From positions 1 through 55,023 of the forward strand of contig CASDQF010000034.1 of NCBI GenBank assembly GCA_949282845.1: 55,023 nucleotides of DNA, read 5' to 3'. The notes below the pieces were generated by a model, which saw only the letters and a program-made list of their open reading frames with translations, had not been told where the DNA came from and did no database searches. Of the stretch, positions 9,049-18,680 are shown in pieces (position 1 is the stretch's first letter; each line of letters starts with the position of its first letter). A program made the translations under genes and the position numbers. Origin of the DNA: an uncultured Alphaproteobacteria bacterium. Its GTDB lineage: Bacteria; Pseudomonadota; Alphaproteobacteria; CAAHEQ01; UBA3637.

Positions 9049-9815
9049 AAAACATACCTCCGATTCAAGCAAAAAACATAACCGTTGCTTACGGTTCTTT
9101 TGTTTTACTAAAAGAGATTGATTTTACGGTCAATCCTCATGATATTTTCATTATCATGGGAGGCTCCGGATGTGGAAAAAGCAGTCTATTGCGTGTCTTA
9201 ACAGGTTTAATGCCCCCCACTCATGGCGATATCTTGATTGATGGAGTTAATTTTACAAAAGCTTCACCCTCCGAAAGAAATTTTTTAATGCAAAAAAGCG
9301 GTATTTTATATCAAAGCGGTGCTTTATTTAGCTCCATGACTTTGGCAGAAAATATTGCTCTTCCCTTACAACAATATACTTCTTACTCTCAGAAAACAAT
9401 CAGTGAGTTGGTTTCTCTCAAATTAGCTCTCGTAGGATTAGCCGGTTTTGAAGATTTCTATCCTTCCGAAATATCCGGGGGTATGAAAAAAAGAGCCGGT
9501 TTGGCGCGAGCTCTCGCATTAGACCCTGAGATTGTCTATTTTGATGAACCTTCAGCAGGATTGGATCCCATCAGTTCTAAACGATTGGATGATTTAATTA
9601 TTGACATCAATCAAACGCTCGGAACAACAATCGTTGTCGTCACTCATGAATTAAGCTCTATTTTTGACATCGGAACAAACAGTATTTTCTTAGACAGCGT
9701 CAGTAAAAACATTATCGCACGCGGCGCACCAAAGGAACTTTTAAGAAACCCGCCCAATGAAACAGTTTATGAATTTTTAACAAGAGGAACTCATTATGCG
9801 CAAACAACCACATAA
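9045..9815 (+). CDS. mlaF: MlaF-type ABC ATPase
   Basis: Cytoplasmic ATPase of the Mla-type transporter. Visible motifs are Walker A GGSGCGKSS (residues 39-47), signature SGGMKKR (144-150; the SGGM form is typical of MlaF), Walker B IVYFDEPS (163-170) and the switch His at about 201. At 256 aa the length is standard. Its start overlaps mlaE and its 3' end overlaps the mlaD start by 20 bp, so the three are co-translated. It pairs with the permease and the MCE protein to move lipids between inner and outer membranes. Confidence 0.93.
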   Translation: MKNIPPIQAKNITVAYGSFVLLKEIDFTVNPHDIFIIMGGSGCGKSSLLRVLTGLMPPTHGDILIDGVNFTKASPSERNFLMQKSGILYQSGALFSSMTLAENIALPLQQYTSYSQKTISELVSLKLALVGLAGFEDFYPSEISGGMKKRAGLARALALDPEIVYFDEPSAGLDPISSKRLDDLIIDINQTLGTTIVVVTHELSSIFDIGTNSIFLDSVSKNIIARGAPKELLRNPPNETVYEFLTRGTHYAQTTT

Positions 9816-10578
9816 AAAAGTAATAGGTCTTTTTATTCTTATCGGATTTATACTCCTGCTTGCTCTCATCACAAATTCTCTTTTAAATAAGTTTTTTGTA
9901 GACGAGGAAAATCTCGTTGTTATGTATTTCGACGAATCTGTTAAAGGTTTAAATGTCGGCTCTTCTGTTGTATTCAAAGGAGTTGAAATCGGAAAAGTAT
10001 CAAAAATTGAATTACTGGCAGATGCTGAAAATATGGATTTTAGTATTCCCGTATATGCTCGTTTATCATCTAATCAAGATTTAGCAAACTTAGACTTATC
10101 TTTATGGGAAAAAAAACGAGGTCTTTCTTCCTTTATTAAAAAAGGACTTAGAGCTCGACTCATTACTCAAAGCTATTTAACAGGTCAATTGATGATTGAA
10201 TTAGAAATGTTGCCCGATACTCCTATTGTTCTTAAAAATAAAAATGCTGCTATGCTTGAAATACCTACTGTTTTATCTCCCATCGGAGAGCTATCAAAGG
10301 GTTTCCAAACTTTACCCCTCCGAAAAACCTTAGAAACTTTCAATAATATCCTTTCTCAAATGGATAAAGAACTCCCGCGTATTTTACCTCAATTTGCCGA
10401 AATAGGTGAAAAGCTTAATCACTTCATAGAACAAAATGGACCATTAACTTCAGATACGCTGAATACAATGAACGAAACTTTATATGATATCAGTGATGCA
10501 GCAAAAGCTCTTCGTAATTTTGCTGATTATATAGAACGTCACCCAGAAGCTATTTTAAAAGGAAAAGGAGAATACTAA
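9796..10578 (+). CDS. mlaD: MlaD-type MCE-domain protein
   Basis: One N-terminal membrane helix (residues about 10-31) anchors the protein with the rest in the periplasm. An MCE domain follows (about 38-120), including GLNVGSSVVFKGVEIGKV, which matches the family core. The C-terminal region is helical, as expected for the stalk. MlaD proteins form a hexameric ring over the permease that carries lipid across the periplasm. At 260 aa it is somewhat longer than E. coli MlaD. The stop codon overlaps the next start by one base. Confidence 0.9.
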   Translation: MRKQPHKKVIGLFILIGFILLLALITNSLLNKFFVDEENLVVMYFDESVKGLNVGSSVVFKGVEIGKVSKIELLADAENMDFSIPVYARLSSNQDLANLDLSLWEKKRGLSSFIKKGLRARLITQSYLTGQLMIELEMLPDTPIVLKNKNAAMLEIPTVLSPIGELSKGFQTLPLRKTLETFNNILSQMDKELPRILPQFAEIGEKLNHFIEQNGPLTSDTLNTMNETLYDISDAAKALRNFADYIERHPEAILKGKGEY

Positions 10579-11147
10579 TGAAAAAAGGAATTGCCTTCTT
10601 AGCTTTGTTTTTCTTAACCGCATGTATCGGAACAAGTTTACCAACAACTTTTTATACCTTACGTTCTGAAAAGCCTGAACAAATATTTCAAACAAAAGTC
10701 ACTATCGGTATCGATCCCGTTAAAATACCGGCTTTTTTAGATAAACCCCAAATTGTCGTTCGTCAAAAAAACGATATTCAACTCAAATTTTCAGAAACGA
10801 ACCGTTGGAGTGAACCTCTTTCTTCTTTACTCCAACGCACTTTAACAGAGGATATAGCGCAAGCGTTGCCAAAAGCAGAAGTAAAATCCAAAACATCAGC
10901 CAGAGAACGATTTGAGTATATTGTTTCTGTTGAAATTTCTGATATGACCGGCACTTTCAATGAAAAAATGACCCTCAATGCTTGGTTTACCATTACAGAT
11001 CAAGCAGGAGCCATGTTAACGCGTCGTAAAGTAATTTTATCTGAAAAACTGGGAGATACTTATGATAATCTAGTCATAATACAAAGTGACCTGATAGCAC
11101 AATTAGCCGATAAAATTATTCAACAGATTATTGTTCTTCGAAAATAA
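10578..11147 (+). CDS. ABC-type transport auxiliary lipoprotein (PqiC-like)
   Basis: A 189-aa lipoprotein with signal peptide MKKGIAFLALFFLTAC, whose lipobox LTAC predicts lipidation at Cys16. The mature part resembles the ABC-type transport auxiliary lipoprotein family (DUF330/PqiC) often found as the fourth gene of MCE operons, with the family's YTLRSE-like start and IGIDPVKIPAFLDKPQIV region. It probably sits in the outer membrane as the receiving partner of the MCE ring. A one-base overlap with mlaD confirms its place in the operon. No MlaC-like soluble carrier was seen. Confidence 0.85.
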   Translation: MKKGIAFLALFFLTACIGTSLPTTFYTLRSEKPEQIFQTKVTIGIDPVKIPAFLDKPQIVVRQKNDIQLKFSETNRWSEPLSSLLQRTLTEDIAQALPKAEVKSKTSARERFEYIVSVEISDMTGTFNEKMTLNAWFTITDQAGAMLTRRKVILSEKLGDTYDNLVIIQSDLIAQLADKIIQQIIVLRK

Positions 11148-11174
11148 GCGTGTATCCTCTTGAAAGGAAGAAAG

Positions 11175-11834
11175 ATGAAAATACAAGAACAACAAAACTT
11201 AAACAATGATCTTTTTCATGCAATTGATAGTGGACTTTTATCCGCCGTTAAACGTATGGTCTGTCTCGGTGCGGATACGGAAGCTTTAACGGAAGATAAA
11301 CAGAATCCTCTTTTCTATGCGATCAATCATCAAGCTTCGGAAGTTATCCAAAATTATTTAATTGAACAAATCCATCAATTAAATTTTATTCATCCTAACG
11401 GGATTTCCGTTCTGCAACTGGCGGTCCATAAAAATGCGCCTTGTTTAAAGAAACTTTTATCTTGTCCAACGCTAGATGTTAATTATCAATCAACAATTGG
11501 TAGTGCTCTTCATATCGCAATTAATGAAAATAAAACTGAAACTGTCCAAATGTTATTAAAACACCCCAATATTTGGGTTAATGCGCGTAATATGGAACAA
11601 GAAACGCCGCTCATCCAAGCCATCATTTTAAAGAGACCTCAAATTGTTGCTTTATTATTACAACATAAAGATATCAATGTTCATTTAGCTCACCCCTTTA
11701 TGGGTTCACCTGCTCAAATTGCTTTTCGTTCAGGAGAAAAAGATATCTTTCAAATGCTTAAAAACAAAAACGCAACTCTAAAAATACCTTTGCTTCATTA
11801 TGTCGAGGCAATCAAGCAGAATATATATGCTTAA
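11175..11834 (+). CDS. Ankyrin-repeat protein
   Basis: A 219-aa soluble protein made of about five ankyrin repeats, seen as alternating LHIAINENKTETVQMLLKHPN-like units (about residues 25-200). A longer reading from a TTG at 11160 is possible, but AAAGGAAG lies 5 nt before the ATG at 11175, so that start is chosen. It begins 27 nt after the lipoprotein stop and may be read through from the lipid-transport operon. Function unknown; ankyrin repeats usually bind other proteins. No signal peptide. Confidence 0.8.
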   Translation: MKIQEQQNLNNDLFHAIDSGLLSAVKRMVCLGADTEALTEDKQNPLFYAINHQASEVIQNYLIEQIHQLNFIHPNGISVLQLAVHKNAPCLKKLLSCPTLDVNYQSTIGSALHIAINENKTETVQMLLKHPNIWVNARNMEQETPLIQAIILKRPQIVALLLQHKDINVHLAHPFMGSPAQIAFRSGEKDIFQMLKNKNATLKIPLLHYVEAIKQNIYA

Positions 11835-11899
11835 AATATAAAAAACTCTATCGAACTTAGAAATGTTTTTTTTCAAAAGAGGTTAGTTATATTTTATAC

Positions 11900-11951
11900 T
11901 TGACATTTCAAAACTTGAATGATTAAATTATTGAATAATTCAAAATTTGAA
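11900..11951 (+). promoter_or_regulatory. Promoter and twin palindromic operator of the MarR-efflux operon
   Basis: TTGACA at 11900-11905 and TTAAAT at 11923-11928 (17-bp spacing) make a good -35/-10 pair. Two copies of the near-palindrome TTCAAAAYTTGAA lie at 11907-11919 and 11939-11951, with centres 32 bp apart (about three helix turns). A perfect palindrome TTGAATAATTCAA (11931-11943) lies between and partly overlaps the second. Position over the spacer and start site, directly before a marR gene, implies autorepression; that is inference. Confidence 0.7.
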
Positions 11952-11962
11952 AGAACAAAAAT

Positions 11963-12415
11963 ATGAAAAAAGTTGATTCTGTCGTTAATGAGTTTCTCAA
12001 AAAAATCTCTAATGATCGACGATTTGGACGAATTTTATTCGCCACCATCATTTCTCCGCCGGAGAGGCCTCAAAAAATTTTTTTATTGGATGACTTAGAG
12101 GAAATCGGAAAAGCAAAATTAAAAGATATTGCTCAAAGAACCGGACACTCTCCTCAAAACTTATGTATGCTTTATAACAACTTTGAAAAAGAAGGACTTG
12201 TTCATAGGGAAGTTGATCGTTCTAATCGCAGAAATACATATTATTTTTTAACCGACAAAGGAAAAAAAATGGTTGAAGAACATAAAAAATCTGCTCGAAA
12301 AGCAATGAAAGATTTTTTTTCTCTTTTATCTGATGACGAGCTGGAAGAATTTAAAAACAGCTTAGAGAAAACAAATAAACTAATGGAAAAAGTGTTAAAA
12401 GGAATACAAGCATGA
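11963..12415 (+). CDS. MarR-family transcriptional regulator
   Basis: A 150-aa winged-helix regulator. Residues about 45-115 hold the MarR DNA-binding region: helix-turn-helix KLKDIAQRTGHSPQNLCMLY, then the wing with VDRSNRRNTYYFLTDKGK. Flanking helices would form the dimer interface. It is the first gene of the efflux operon and overlaps macA by 4 bp (ATGA), so it very probably represses its own operon until a ligand is bound. Paired operator palindromes lie just upstream. The ligand is unknown. Confidence 0.9.
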   Translation: MKKVDSVVNEFLKKISNDRRFGRILFATIISPPERPQKIFLLDDLEEIGKAKLKDIAQRTGHSPQNLCMLYNNFEKEGLVHREVDRSNRRNTYYFLTDKGKKMVEEHKKSARKAMKDFFSLLSDDELEEFKNSLEKTNKLMEKVLKGIQA

Positions 12416-13593
12416 CTTTATTCAAAAACAAAAAAAAGATTATTTTTTACAGCCTTTTTCTCATTCTTACAGGCTCTATTGGCTATTATTTTTTAAAGCC
12501 GAAAAATGAAATTTTATATATCTCTGAACCCGTAACACTTCAGAACATTCAAAAAGTCGTTAATGCAACCGGAGAAGTCAAAGCGATTGAACTTGTAACA
12601 GTTGGTGCGCAAGCATCCGGTAAAATTGAAAAGCTTCATGTCGTTGTGGGCCAAGAAGTTAAACAAGGAGAAATGATTGCAGAAATTGATTCCAGTACTC
12701 AACAAAACGAAGTCGATAGTACAAAAGCCAAGCTAACTAGTTATGAGGCACAACTAAAAGCCGCTGAAGTCACACTTCGAATTACAAAAAAACAATATGA
12801 ACGCATGAAGGCTTTACGGGAGCAAGATGCTGCTTCTGAAGAAGAACTGGAAAATACAGAAGATGCTTATGAAACGGCTAAATCTCGCGTCGTCGAGCTT
12901 CAAGCAACAATAGAAGAAACCAAAATTGCTCTCAGTACCGCAGAAACAAACTTAGGTTATACAAAAATTACAGCGCCTTTGGATGGAACGATTGTCTCTG
13001 TTCCCGTTAAACAAGGGCAAACTGTTAACGCAGCAATGAATACACCAACGATTGTTCAAATTGCTGATTTAAGCCAAATGGAAATTTTAATCGAAATTTC
13101 TGAAGGAGACATCGCCTATGTTGAACCGGGACAAAAAGTGACTTATTCTACTTTAGCCGATTTAAATGAGACATATGAAACAACGCTTCGTTCGATTGAT
13201 CCCGGACTAACATTGCTAACGAATGGAGAATACACAGAAGTTGTCGATGACAGTGAAGCCATTTATTATTACGGTCGTTTAGTCGTTCCGAATCCCAAGA
13301 AAAAATTAAGAATAGGAATGACAACTCAAAATGTTATTTATGTAGCCGGAGCTGAAAATGTTTTGACTGTTCCTTCCTTAGCTATCAAAGGAACGACGGA
13401 AAATCCTTATGTAGAAATCTTGACAGCTTCAGGTACCCTCGAACGACGACCAGTTGTTACCGGCGTTTCTGATGGACTAAATGTTGAAATTCAAAGTGGC
13501 GTTCAAGAAGGGGAAAATGTCGTTATTGCTCAAATGAGCTCTTCGGAGGCCTCTGATAAAGCGACAAGTATGCGTGGTCCAAGAGGGTTATAA
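12412..13593 (+). CDS. macA: MacA-type periplasmic adaptor of an efflux pump
   Basis: A membrane-fusion protein of the HlyD/RND-adaptor family (393 aa). One N-terminal helix (about 9-28) anchors it. Then come the first lipoyl half (ATGEVKAIELVTVGAQASGKI), a coiled-coil hairpin (about 100-175, rich in Glu, Ala and Lys), the second lipoyl half (GYTKITAPLDGTIVSVPVKQGQ) and beta-barrel and membrane-proximal domains. It bridges the ABC transporter to the outer-membrane channel. The stop codon overlaps the macB start by one base. Confidence 0.9.
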   Translation: MTLFKNKKKIIFYSLFLILTGSIGYYFLKPKNEILYISEPVTLQNIQKVVNATGEVKAIELVTVGAQASGKIEKLHVVVGQEVKQGEMIAEIDSSTQQNEVDSTKAKLTSYEAQLKAAEVTLRITKKQYERMKALREQDAASEEELENTEDAYETAKSRVVELQATIEETKIALSTAETNLGYTKITAPLDGTIVSVPVKQGQTVNAAMNTPTIVQIADLSQMEILIEISEGDIAYVEPGQKVTYSTLADLNETYETTLRSIDPGLTLLTNGEYTEVVDDSEAIYYYGRLVVPNPKKKLRIGMTTQNVIYVAGAENVLTVPSLAIKGTTENPYVEILTASGTLERRPVVTGVSDGLNVEIQSGVQEGENVVIAQMSSSEASDKATSMRGPRGL

Positions 13594-15533
13594 TGAAAAT
13601 TATTGAACTCAAAAAAATCAATAAGTTTTTTGGCAGCGGCAGTAATCGCGTTCATGTCTTAAAAGACATTAATCTCTCTATTGAAAAAGGAGATTTTGTT
13701 GCTATTATCGGACAATCCGGCTCGGGGAAATCGACTTTAATGAACATTATCGGTTGCTTAGACGTCCCAACAACCGGTTCTTATCAAATTAACGGTGTTG
13801 AAGTCGGTAAGATGGAAAAGGATCAATTAGCTGATTTACGCTGTAAAACTTTTGGTTTTATTTTCCAACGTTATAATCTGCTTTCAACCTTATCAGCAGA
13901 TGATAACGCCGCCTTACCTGCTATTTATCTGGGTCTTAATGCAACAGATAGAAAAGAACGAGCTCAACAACTATTAAGAAAACTCGACTTAGGAGAAAAA
14001 CTACGCAACAAACCAAATGAATTATCCGGTGGACAACAACAACGAGTTAGTATTGCTCGTGCTTTAATGAACGGCGGCGAAATTATTCTCGCTGATGAGC
14101 CAACCGGAGCCTTAGATTCAAAAAGTGGTGAAAACGTCATGGAGATTATTAAAAGCCTTCATAAACAAGGACATACAATTATCTTGGTCACACATGACAG
14201 TCATATTGCACAACAAGCCAGCCGAATTATTGAAATTAAAGACGGACAAATCGAAACTGACACACGGAAAAAAAGTGAATTTAATGAGCTAAAAGACAAA
14301 ATTCAAAACATTCGTCGTAGTCGTTTAAGCGCTTTAAAATATAGTTTTTTAGAATCTCTAAATATGTCACTTCATGCCATTTTATCTAATAAAATGCGCT
14401 CCCTTTTAACAATGCTTGGTATTATCATCGGCATTGCTTCCGTTGTATCCGTTGTCGCTTTGGGAAATGCTTCACAAGCACGAATTATGGAACAAATCAG
14501 CTCTATGGGGACAAACACTATTGATATCTTACCCGGAACAGGCTTTGGTGACAGACGCTCCGGAAAAATCAAAAGCTTAAAAGTCAGTGATTCTGATTAT
14601 TTAGCCAAACAAGGATTTATTGACAGTTCAACGCCAAATGTATCTGCCAGCGGAACACTAACCTATAAAAATAATTCCGTGACAGCTTCTTTAACCGGTG
14701 TCGGAGCCTCTTTCTTCGAGGTAAAAGGACGTAAAATTGCTCAAGGACGAGAATTTACTCAAGAAGAAGTGGAAAAAATGGCTTCTGTCGTTGTCATTGA
14801 TGATAATACTTTAAACGAAGTCTTTCCGGATATACCTAATCCTATTGGAGAAATTATCCTTTTCAACAAAAAGCCCTTACGAGTTATCGGTGTCACTGAA
14901 GAAGATAACAACCCGGGTCCCATGTCTGATTCTATGCATCTATGGACGCCTTATACAACAGCTATGTATAAAATCAACGGAACGACAGACATTAATTCAA
15001 TCACTGTTAAAGTTTCTGACAATGTCAACTCTCAAGTGGCAGAAGAAAGCGTTGAAATGATTTTAACGACGCTCCACGGAAAAAAAGATTTTTTTATGAT
15101 TAACAGCGATAGCATTAAACAAACAATCGAAAGTACCACAAATACGATGCGTTTACTGATTGCCAGCATTGCGGTTATCTCATTGATTGTCGGTGGAATC
15201 GGTGTGATGAACATCATGCTGGTCTCCGTAACAGAACGGACTAAAGAAATTGGCATCCGAATGGCTATCGGAGCAAAACAAATGGATATTTTACAACAAT
15301 TTCTGATTGAAGCTGTTTTAATTTGTATTGTCGGCGGCTTTATGGGGGTTGCTCTTTCAATGCTTGTCGGTTGGGGGTTCAACACATTTTCTACAACCTT
15401 CGGAATGGATTTTTCTCTGTCATCCATCATCCTCGCTTTGGTTTGTTCCTCTTCCATCGGCATTATCTTTGGCTATATGCCAGCAAAAAACGCCTCGAAC
15501 CTTAACCCTATTGATGCCCTAGCGAGTGAATAA
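13593..15533 (+). CDS. macB: MacB-type ABC transporter (ATPase fused to permease)
   Basis: A 646-aa inner-membrane protein. The N-terminal ATPase has Walker A GQSGSGKST (40-48), signature LSGGQQQR (144-151) and Walker B ILADEPTGALD (about 165-175). The C-terminal part begins with a membrane helix near 270, followed by a large periplasmic domain, then three more helices and the FtsX-like motif RTKEIGIRMAIGAK. This is the MacB arrangement of a mechanotransmission ABC transporter that pushes substrates through MacA and an outer-membrane channel. MacAB systems export macrolides, lipopeptides or virulence factors; the substrate here is unknown. Confidence 0.92.
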   Translation: MKIIELKKINKFFGSGSNRVHVLKDINLSIEKGDFVAIIGQSGSGKSTLMNIIGCLDVPTTGSYQINGVEVGKMEKDQLADLRCKTFGFIFQRYNLLSTLSADDNAALPAIYLGLNATDRKERAQQLLRKLDLGEKLRNKPNELSGGQQQRVSIARALMNGGEIILADEPTGALDSKSGENVMEIIKSLHKQGHTIILVTHDSHIAQQASRIIEIKDGQIETDTRKKSEFNELKDKIQNIRRSRLSALKYSFLESLNMSLHAILSNKMRSLLTMLGIIIGIASVVSVVALGNASQARIMEQISSMGTNTIDILPGTGFGDRRSGKIKSLKVSDSDYLAKQGFIDSSTPNVSASGTLTYKNNSVTASLTGVGASFFEVKGRKIAQGREFTQEEVEKMASVVVIDDNTLNEVFPDIPNPIGEIILFNKKPLRVIGVTEEDNNPGPMSDSMHLWTPYTTAMYKINGTTDINSITVKVSDNVNSQVAEESVEMILTTLHGKKDFFMINSDSIKQTIESTTNTMRLLIASIAVISLIVGGIGVMNIMLVSVTERTKEIGIRMAIGAKQMDILQQFLIEAVLICIVGGFMGVALSMLVGWGFNTFSTTFGMDFSLSSIILALVCSSSIGIIFGYMPAKNASNLNPIDALASE

Positions 15534-15535
15534 TC

Positions 15536-16909
15536 ATGATAATTAAAGATTCTTATTTCTTATATTTAATCCTATTCATCTGTCTTTTAACAGGCTGTAC
15601 AACACCTTCTATTACTGTGCCTCAACTGAATGATGAGCTCAAAACAAAGCAAGAAATAAAAAATGATTACACAATTCAAGATACTTGGTGGGAAACTTAT
15701 AACAATGATGAATTAAACTCTCTAATTGATAAAGCGCTCAAAAATAACCCAGATTATTTAAAAGCCGCATTAACTATGCAAAAAGAGCTTTATCAATTAA
15801 ATTTAGCAACATCAGATTTGTTTCCGACACTTTCAGGAACTCTGAGTGCCTCTTCTCAAAAAGATTTGAATAAAACATATGATAGCAATAATAATTTTTC
15901 AGGAGAAATCGGTTTAAATTATGAACTCGATTTATATGGAAAAATTCGAGATGCCCAAAGTGCTCAAGAGTTCGAGTATAAAGCAACTGTGCAAGATAAA
16001 GAAACAGCTCGCCTTACTCTCATTAACAGCGTTATTGATTTATATTTTAACTTAGAATATCTCCAAAATGTCATTGATTTAACACACCAAGATATCAAAG
16101 CATATCAAGATATCGAAAAGATTATGCAAGAAAAATATGAAAGTGGAAAAGTTGCTCCGCTGGAATATGTTCAAGCCAAACAAAGCCGTATCAGTGAACA
16201 ATCTCGCTTATTGGAATATGAAACACAATTCAAAGAAATGGAACAAAGTTTAAAAAATATTCTTAATATGCGACCGGATGAAGAGTTAAGTTTAAAATAT
16301 GGATCAATTTTGGAACAAAAAACTTTAACAGTTGATATAGATGTTCCTTTATCTGTCCTTGCTAATCGACCTGATTTAATTGCTAGTCAACTTCGCTTAG
16401 AAAAAGCATTTAAATTACTGACAGCTGAGGAAAAAAATTGGTATCCAAATATTTCTTTAAAAGGAGCCTTTGGTTCTTCTTCTTCGAAATCACGAACAAC
16501 CTTTGATTTTCCTTTTGTGCTAGGAAGTATATCTTTAGACTTGCCTTTCTTAGACTGGAACCGTGTTAAAAACAATGTTAAAATCTCCGAAGCAGATTAT
16601 CAAATTGCACTCTTAGACTTTAAAGACACGCTGACCCAAGCTTTGAATGAAGTTGTCTATTATTACACCGCATATGAGAAAACAATGGGCATCTTTGAAA
16701 ATACTCAAAAAAACATTAAAAATAGCCGAGAAATTACCGAGTATTACGAAATCCGTTATAACAATGGAAAAGCAGAATTTAAAGATTTATTAGAAGCTAT
16801 TCATACAGAAAATGCTACACGAAAAGACTATGTCCAACAAAAATATCAAATTATAAAATATGAAAATTATATTTATAAAGCAATGAACGGAAGATATATC
16901 AAAAAATAA
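15536..16909 (+). CDS. TolC/NodT-type outer-membrane efflux lipoprotein
   Basis: A 457-aa outer-membrane channel of the OprM/NodT type. The signal peptide ends in lipobox LLTGC, so the protein is lipidated. Two outer-membrane-efflux repeats follow; long helices alternate with short strands. Typical family features include DTWWETYNNDELNSLIDKAL at the start of the first repeat and VPLSVLANRPDLIASQLRLE in the second. It begins two bases after the macB stop, completing an operon marR-macA-macB-OMF, a self-contained tripartite export machine with its own regulator. Confidence 0.9.
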   Translation: MIIKDSYFLYLILFICLLTGCTTPSITVPQLNDELKTKQEIKNDYTIQDTWWETYNNDELNSLIDKALKNNPDYLKAALTMQKELYQLNLATSDLFPTLSGTLSASSQKDLNKTYDSNNNFSGEIGLNYELDLYGKIRDAQSAQEFEYKATVQDKETARLTLINSVIDLYFNLEYLQNVIDLTHQDIKAYQDIEKIMQEKYESGKVAPLEYVQAKQSRISEQSRLLEYETQFKEMEQSLKNILNMRPDEELSLKYGSILEQKTLTVDIDVPLSVLANRPDLIASQLRLEKAFKLLTAEEKNWYPNISLKGAFGSSSSKSRTTFDFPFVLGSISLDLPFLDWNRVKNNVKISEADYQIALLDFKDTLTQALNEVVYYYTAYEKTMGIFENTQKNIKNSREITEYYEIRYNNGKAEFKDLLEAIHTENATRKDYVQQKYQIIKYENYIYKAMNGRYIKK

Positions 16910-16914
16910 TACTT

Positions 16915-18528
16915 TTATTTTGCCTGTTCCTTTATTGTTTTATAAAAGTTCCAGCCACCAGCATAACTTAACACATGACTAAAACCGTTCTGCATTAAAA
17001 TTCTTGCAACGACATAACTGGTGTATCCTTTAAAACAATGAACCATAATTATTTTATCTTTTGGCAGTTCAGCTAAGCGAGAACGAATTTGTCCAGCAGG
17101 AATATTAACAGCTCCGTCAATATGCTCCTGAGCATAAATTTGCGGAGGACGCACATCTAAAACAAACATATCATTAAAATCAATGCCAAAATAGGGCTTT
17201 ACTAATCCTTGTCTTACATTTTCAATCGCCATACCGATAAGGTTAATCGGATCTTTAGCTCCAGAGTATGGCGGAGCATAACAAAGCTCAGCATCTCGTA
17301 AATCTGCTGTTGTCCCTTTCAAACGCATAATAGTTGCGATTATATCAATCCGTTTATCAACACCCTCTTTTCCAACAGCCTGTGCTCCTAAAATTTGACC
17401 ATCTGATGAATACAAAACCTTTAATGTTATACTTTCAGCACCGGGATAATAACTCGCATGAGAATTAGCTAAAATAATCATCTTTTCATAATCAATACCA
17501 TTCTGTTGCAATTGTTTCTCATTATTTCCAGTAAAAGCAACCGTTTTATCAAAAATCTTTACAATCCCTGTCCCTTGCGTCCCTGTATAAGAATAAGGAT
17601 AATGACCAGCGATATGATCTGCAATTAAACGCCCCTGCCGATTCGCTGGTCCAGCTAAAGCTATCATTGTTAAATTCCCTGTCACAAAATCTTTGACCGC
17701 AACATTATCTCCACAAGCATAAATATCGGCAAAATTTGTTTGCATATACGCATTGGTTATAATCAATCCCTTTTCCGTCAGCTTTATTCCGGATGCTCCT
17801 GCCAATTTTGTTTCCGGACGCATACCAGCAGCCAAAATCAACATATCAGAAGAAATCTCTTTTCCTGAACTTAAAAGGAGTTTTTTTGGTTCAATCTTTT
17901 TCAATCCATCTTTTAAATAAAGCTCTACACCATTCTTTTTCAGTTCAGTATGAACTTGCGGTACCATATCTGTATCAAGAGGAAGTAAAACCTGATCAGC
18001 CATTTCAACTAAAGCTGTTTTTATCCCAAGATGAGATAGATTTTCAGCAACTTCTAGCCCAATAAAACCTCCTCCGACAATAGTTGCTTTTTCAGGCTTT
18101 TTTTGTTCAATAAAAGTTTTAATTTTATCTGCATCAGCTAGGGTCTTCACTATAAAATGAGGCATGTTTTCTAAGCCATCAATCTGTGGAATAAAGGGCG
18201 TTGTTCCTGTCGCGATTACTAATTTATCAAAAATAAATTTTCTTCCATCTGCTGTTTGAACAAATTTCTCTTGAGGATTAATTAAAACAACCTCAGCATT
18301 TAATTGAACATCTATATTAAATAATTGCTTAAAAAAAGCTGGAGAAGCAACTTGCATATCACTTCTATCTTCTATAATATCACCGATAAAATAAGGTAAT
18401 CCACAACTGGCAATAGATGTCTCTTTCGTTTTTTCTAAAATAGTGATTTCTGCCTTCTCATTCAACCTTCTCATCCTTGCTGCGAAACTTGAACCACCTG
18501 CTCCACCACCGACGACAACTATCTTCAT
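16915..18528 (-). CDS. CoA-disulfide reductase/NADH oxidase-type flavoprotein with C-terminal rhodanese domain
   Basis: A 537-aa protein read from the ATG at 18526-18528, chosen because AGGGAG lies just upstream; an earlier in-frame ATG at 18564 lacks a site. The N-terminus has the FAD Rossmann motif VVVGGGAGG, and SIASCGLPYFIG carries the redox Cys at residue 42, the hallmark of CoA-disulfide reductases. A second Rossmann motif (VGGGFIGLEVAE) binds NAD(P)H. From about residue 450 there is a rhodanese domain (VDVRPP, AVNIPAGQIRSRL) with a catalytic Cys in MVHCFKG. Such fusions reduce CoA disulfides, persulfides or polysulfides. It lies convergent with the efflux operon. Confidence 0.9.
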   Translation of the reverse strand: MKIVVVGGGAGGSSFAARMRRLNEKAEITILEKTKETSIASCGLPYFIGDIIEDRSDMQVASPAFFKQLFNIDVQLNAEVVLINPQEKFVQTADGRKFIFDKLVIATGTTPFIPQIDGLENMPHFIVKTLADADKIKTFIEQKKPEKATIVGGGFIGLEVAENLSHLGIKTALVEMADQVLLPLDTDMVPQVHTELKKNGVELYLKDGLKKIEPKKLLLSSGKEISSDMLILAAGMRPETKLAGASGIKLTEKGLIITNAYMQTNFADIYACGDNVAVKDFVTGNLTMIALAGPANRQGRLIADHIAGHYPYSYTGTQGTGIVKIFDKTVAFTGNNEKQLQQNGIDYEKMIILANSHASYYPGAESITLKVLYSSDGQILGAQAVGKEGVDKRIDIIATIMRLKGTTADLRDAELCYAPPYSGAKDPINLIGMAIENVRQGLVKPYFGIDFNDMFVLDVRPPQIYAQEHIDGAVNIPAGQIRSRLAELPKDKIIMVHCFKGYTSYVVARILMQNGFSHVLSYAGGWNFYKTIKEQAK

Positions 18529-18680
18529 TTTGTGAAACTCCCTAAATATTATTTTAAGTCTCAATATTTTATCTTTAAATACTCATTTTGAGCAAGAAGA
18601 AAAATTTGCAATAAAAGAAATACATCAAAAACTTACAATTATACTCATAAGCAGAATCTATCATAAACGTCATTAAACGT

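Noticed and set aside
15032..15463. Minus-strand ORF of 143 codons inside macB
   Set aside because: It lies fully antisense to the conserved MacB permease region and shows no ribosome site.
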